A stretch of DNA of 64,000 nucleotides, taken from positions 806,001-870,000 of the forward strand of contig NC_089560.1 of the NCBI RefSeq assembly GCF_040115645.1, read 5' to 3'. The DNA comes from Euwallacea fornicatus (Eukaryota > Arthropoda > Insecta > Coleoptera > Curculionidae). Under the pieces are notes generated by a model. It made no database searches. It worked only from the letters and a program-made list of their open reading frames with translations, and had not been told where the DNA came from. The position numbers and the translations under genes were made by a program. The stretch's first letter is position 1. The number at the start of each line of letters is the position of its first letter. Below are positions 62,933 through 64,000 of this stretch, piece after piece.

Positions 62933-64000
62933 GTACTTCACAGAACTTAGCTGATAATTCGCTAAACCGATGTTTTGTTTGCCTGTCCGAATTCACCGAA
63001 ATCACTCATAATTTACGTTCAGTAATATACCAAACTTCAGTTATTCCATCATAAATTCAGTACCTTTGTATTGGTCATATTGAACTAGTTTTAGGAATAG
63101 AGGCATTAGGTGCTTAAGTGTTGCGTTTTGAGATTGCGTAGCTTCTTCGCTGCTGCGCACATACGGTCTTAGTGAGTGCAAGCAAGAGGCAATTAGGCGA
63201 TTGATAAGAGCGAGGGAAACAGGTTACCGTTTCCCCCTCCATTGTCAACGAGGTTAGCCGATCGTTGATAATAGAGGGGGAAACGTTAGTCGTCTCCCTC
63301 GCGCTTATCAATTGCCTAATTGCCTCTTGCTTGCACTCACTAAAACTCCGTGTGCATAGCAGCGAGAAAGATACTGTACATATATGAAGTTTTTAGAAAA
63401 AAATTTTTATTTCTTTTAATTGTGATTTTTGTGTCCAGGGGTGGCTTCATTTAATTCTTCTGAGCGGATTTATGCCAATGTAGAAATTTATATTTAAACA
63501 ACTGATAGGCGAAATTGAAAAATATCGATCCGCAAAAGACGATTTTTTTAAAATGTTGGTTCATATTCTCACGATTGTCATCGTTTCTCCTGAGCGCCTT
63601 CACGATGTTTCTCATTAAATTAACATTCACGTAATTTATGTTCTCGTATTTTATGTGTTTTAAATTTCATGGCTTGGGCGCCATGAAATCCATGTGTCCC
63701 TACAAATTTACGTTAAAAAATTGCAGTTTTCAACGGTGATTCAGTACTACCAAACTGTGAAAAATCTTTTGCTCCAGTTGACCAGCAGTACGATACTTTT
63801 CAAAATGATCGTTGTTGAAAGATTCTTTCATAGCTTCATTTAGTTGTGTCTCGTGCACCTCGGCCTTCACTTAATTTGCCCCTATTTTTCATTTTCAAAT
63901 GTCGAAATTTTGAACACAAGCAATGCAATGTTATAACTGAATTTTAATGGAAGAATACGACAATTTGATCCTTGGAAATGGCAACTTCTAGCTGTTTCTG
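62933..64000 (+). other. slo: slo intron continuing past the window
   Basis: No further exon was convincing. An open stretch follows a weak acceptor (aaaattgcag, ending about 63724) but lacks a good donor. The hairpin repeat at 63117-63375 is listed separately. Confidence 0.6.
63117..63375. repeat. long hairpin (MITE-like inverted repeat)
   Basis: The arm containing gtgagtgcaagcaagaggca attaggcgattgataagagcgagg (63173 on) returns inverted at about 63295-63345 as gcgcttatcaattgcctaat and tgcctcttgcttgcactcac. A second, inner pair is gtttccccctc / gagggggaaac. The stem of some 60-90 bp is nearly perfect, so it is recent or maintained. Confidence 0.85.

Noticed and set aside
63725..63830. Possible further slo exon after aaaattgcag
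   Set aside because: Open for about 30 codons but without a convincing donor or similarity to the expected Slo linker.

Overview
The window is insect nuclear DNA. It is AT-rich, intron-rich and crowded with Tc1/mariner-type transposons. Its one recognisable host gene is slowpoke (slo), the pore-forming alpha subunit of the large-conductance calcium- and voltage-activated potassium (BK, Slo1) channel. The gene lies on the + strand and runs through the whole window. I place it in insects because the exon translations match the Drosophila Slo protein almost residue for residue, as far as I can recall that protein. The order is not resolved.

Exon layout (+ strand): start codon and S0 at 1159-1344; S0-S1 linker at 9907-10092; S1 at 25148-25209; a compact cluster for S1-S6 at 28475-29750 (four exons, with the TVGYGDV selectivity filter at about 29676-29696); S6 end/RCK1 linker as an alternative pair (34309-34400 or 37845-37936); RCK1 at 38778-38888; a second alternative pair (41713-41818 or 42078-42183); 50245-50397; 50448-50603; a third alternative pair (51294-51406 or 53466-53578); 54736-54891; 54950-55026; then up to three phase-compatible candidate cassette exons in the RCK1-RCK2 linker (60170-60238, 61197-61247, 62205-62228); and 62870-62932. 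All accepted junctions follow GT-AG and keep one continuous reading frame. Both members of each pair have the same length (92, 106 and 113 nt). RCK2 and the C-terminus lie beyond the window.

All other structure is intronic. Most of it is IS630-Tc1-mariner DNA: fold-back elements nested in one another (2507-4848 and 26301-28091), elements with broken transposases on both strands (7187-9418, 11359-12667, 13464-14728, 16594-18202, 18526-20104, about 20440-21430, 30896-31680, 31930-32890, 39442-41442, 42833-47226, 43350-44765, 57817-59853), and a small internally deleted element (6136-6758). Two short poly(A)-tailed retroposed elements with clear target-site duplications (16858-17036, 57928-58095) sit inside transposons. 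A 330-bp solo-LTR candidate lies at 23292-23621. Mobile DNA is largely absent from the S1-S6 exon cluster and from 33.3-39.4 kb and 47.3-57.8 kb, which hold most of the alternative exons.

No other protein-coding host gene, tRNA, rRNA or CRISPR array was recognised. The most interesting host biology is the combinatorial splicing design of slo. The most interesting genome biology is the layered fold-back transposons sharing TA-CAGGGT-like ends, and a Tc1 transposase whose only visible lesions are a catalytic Glu-to-Gln change and one retroposon insertion.
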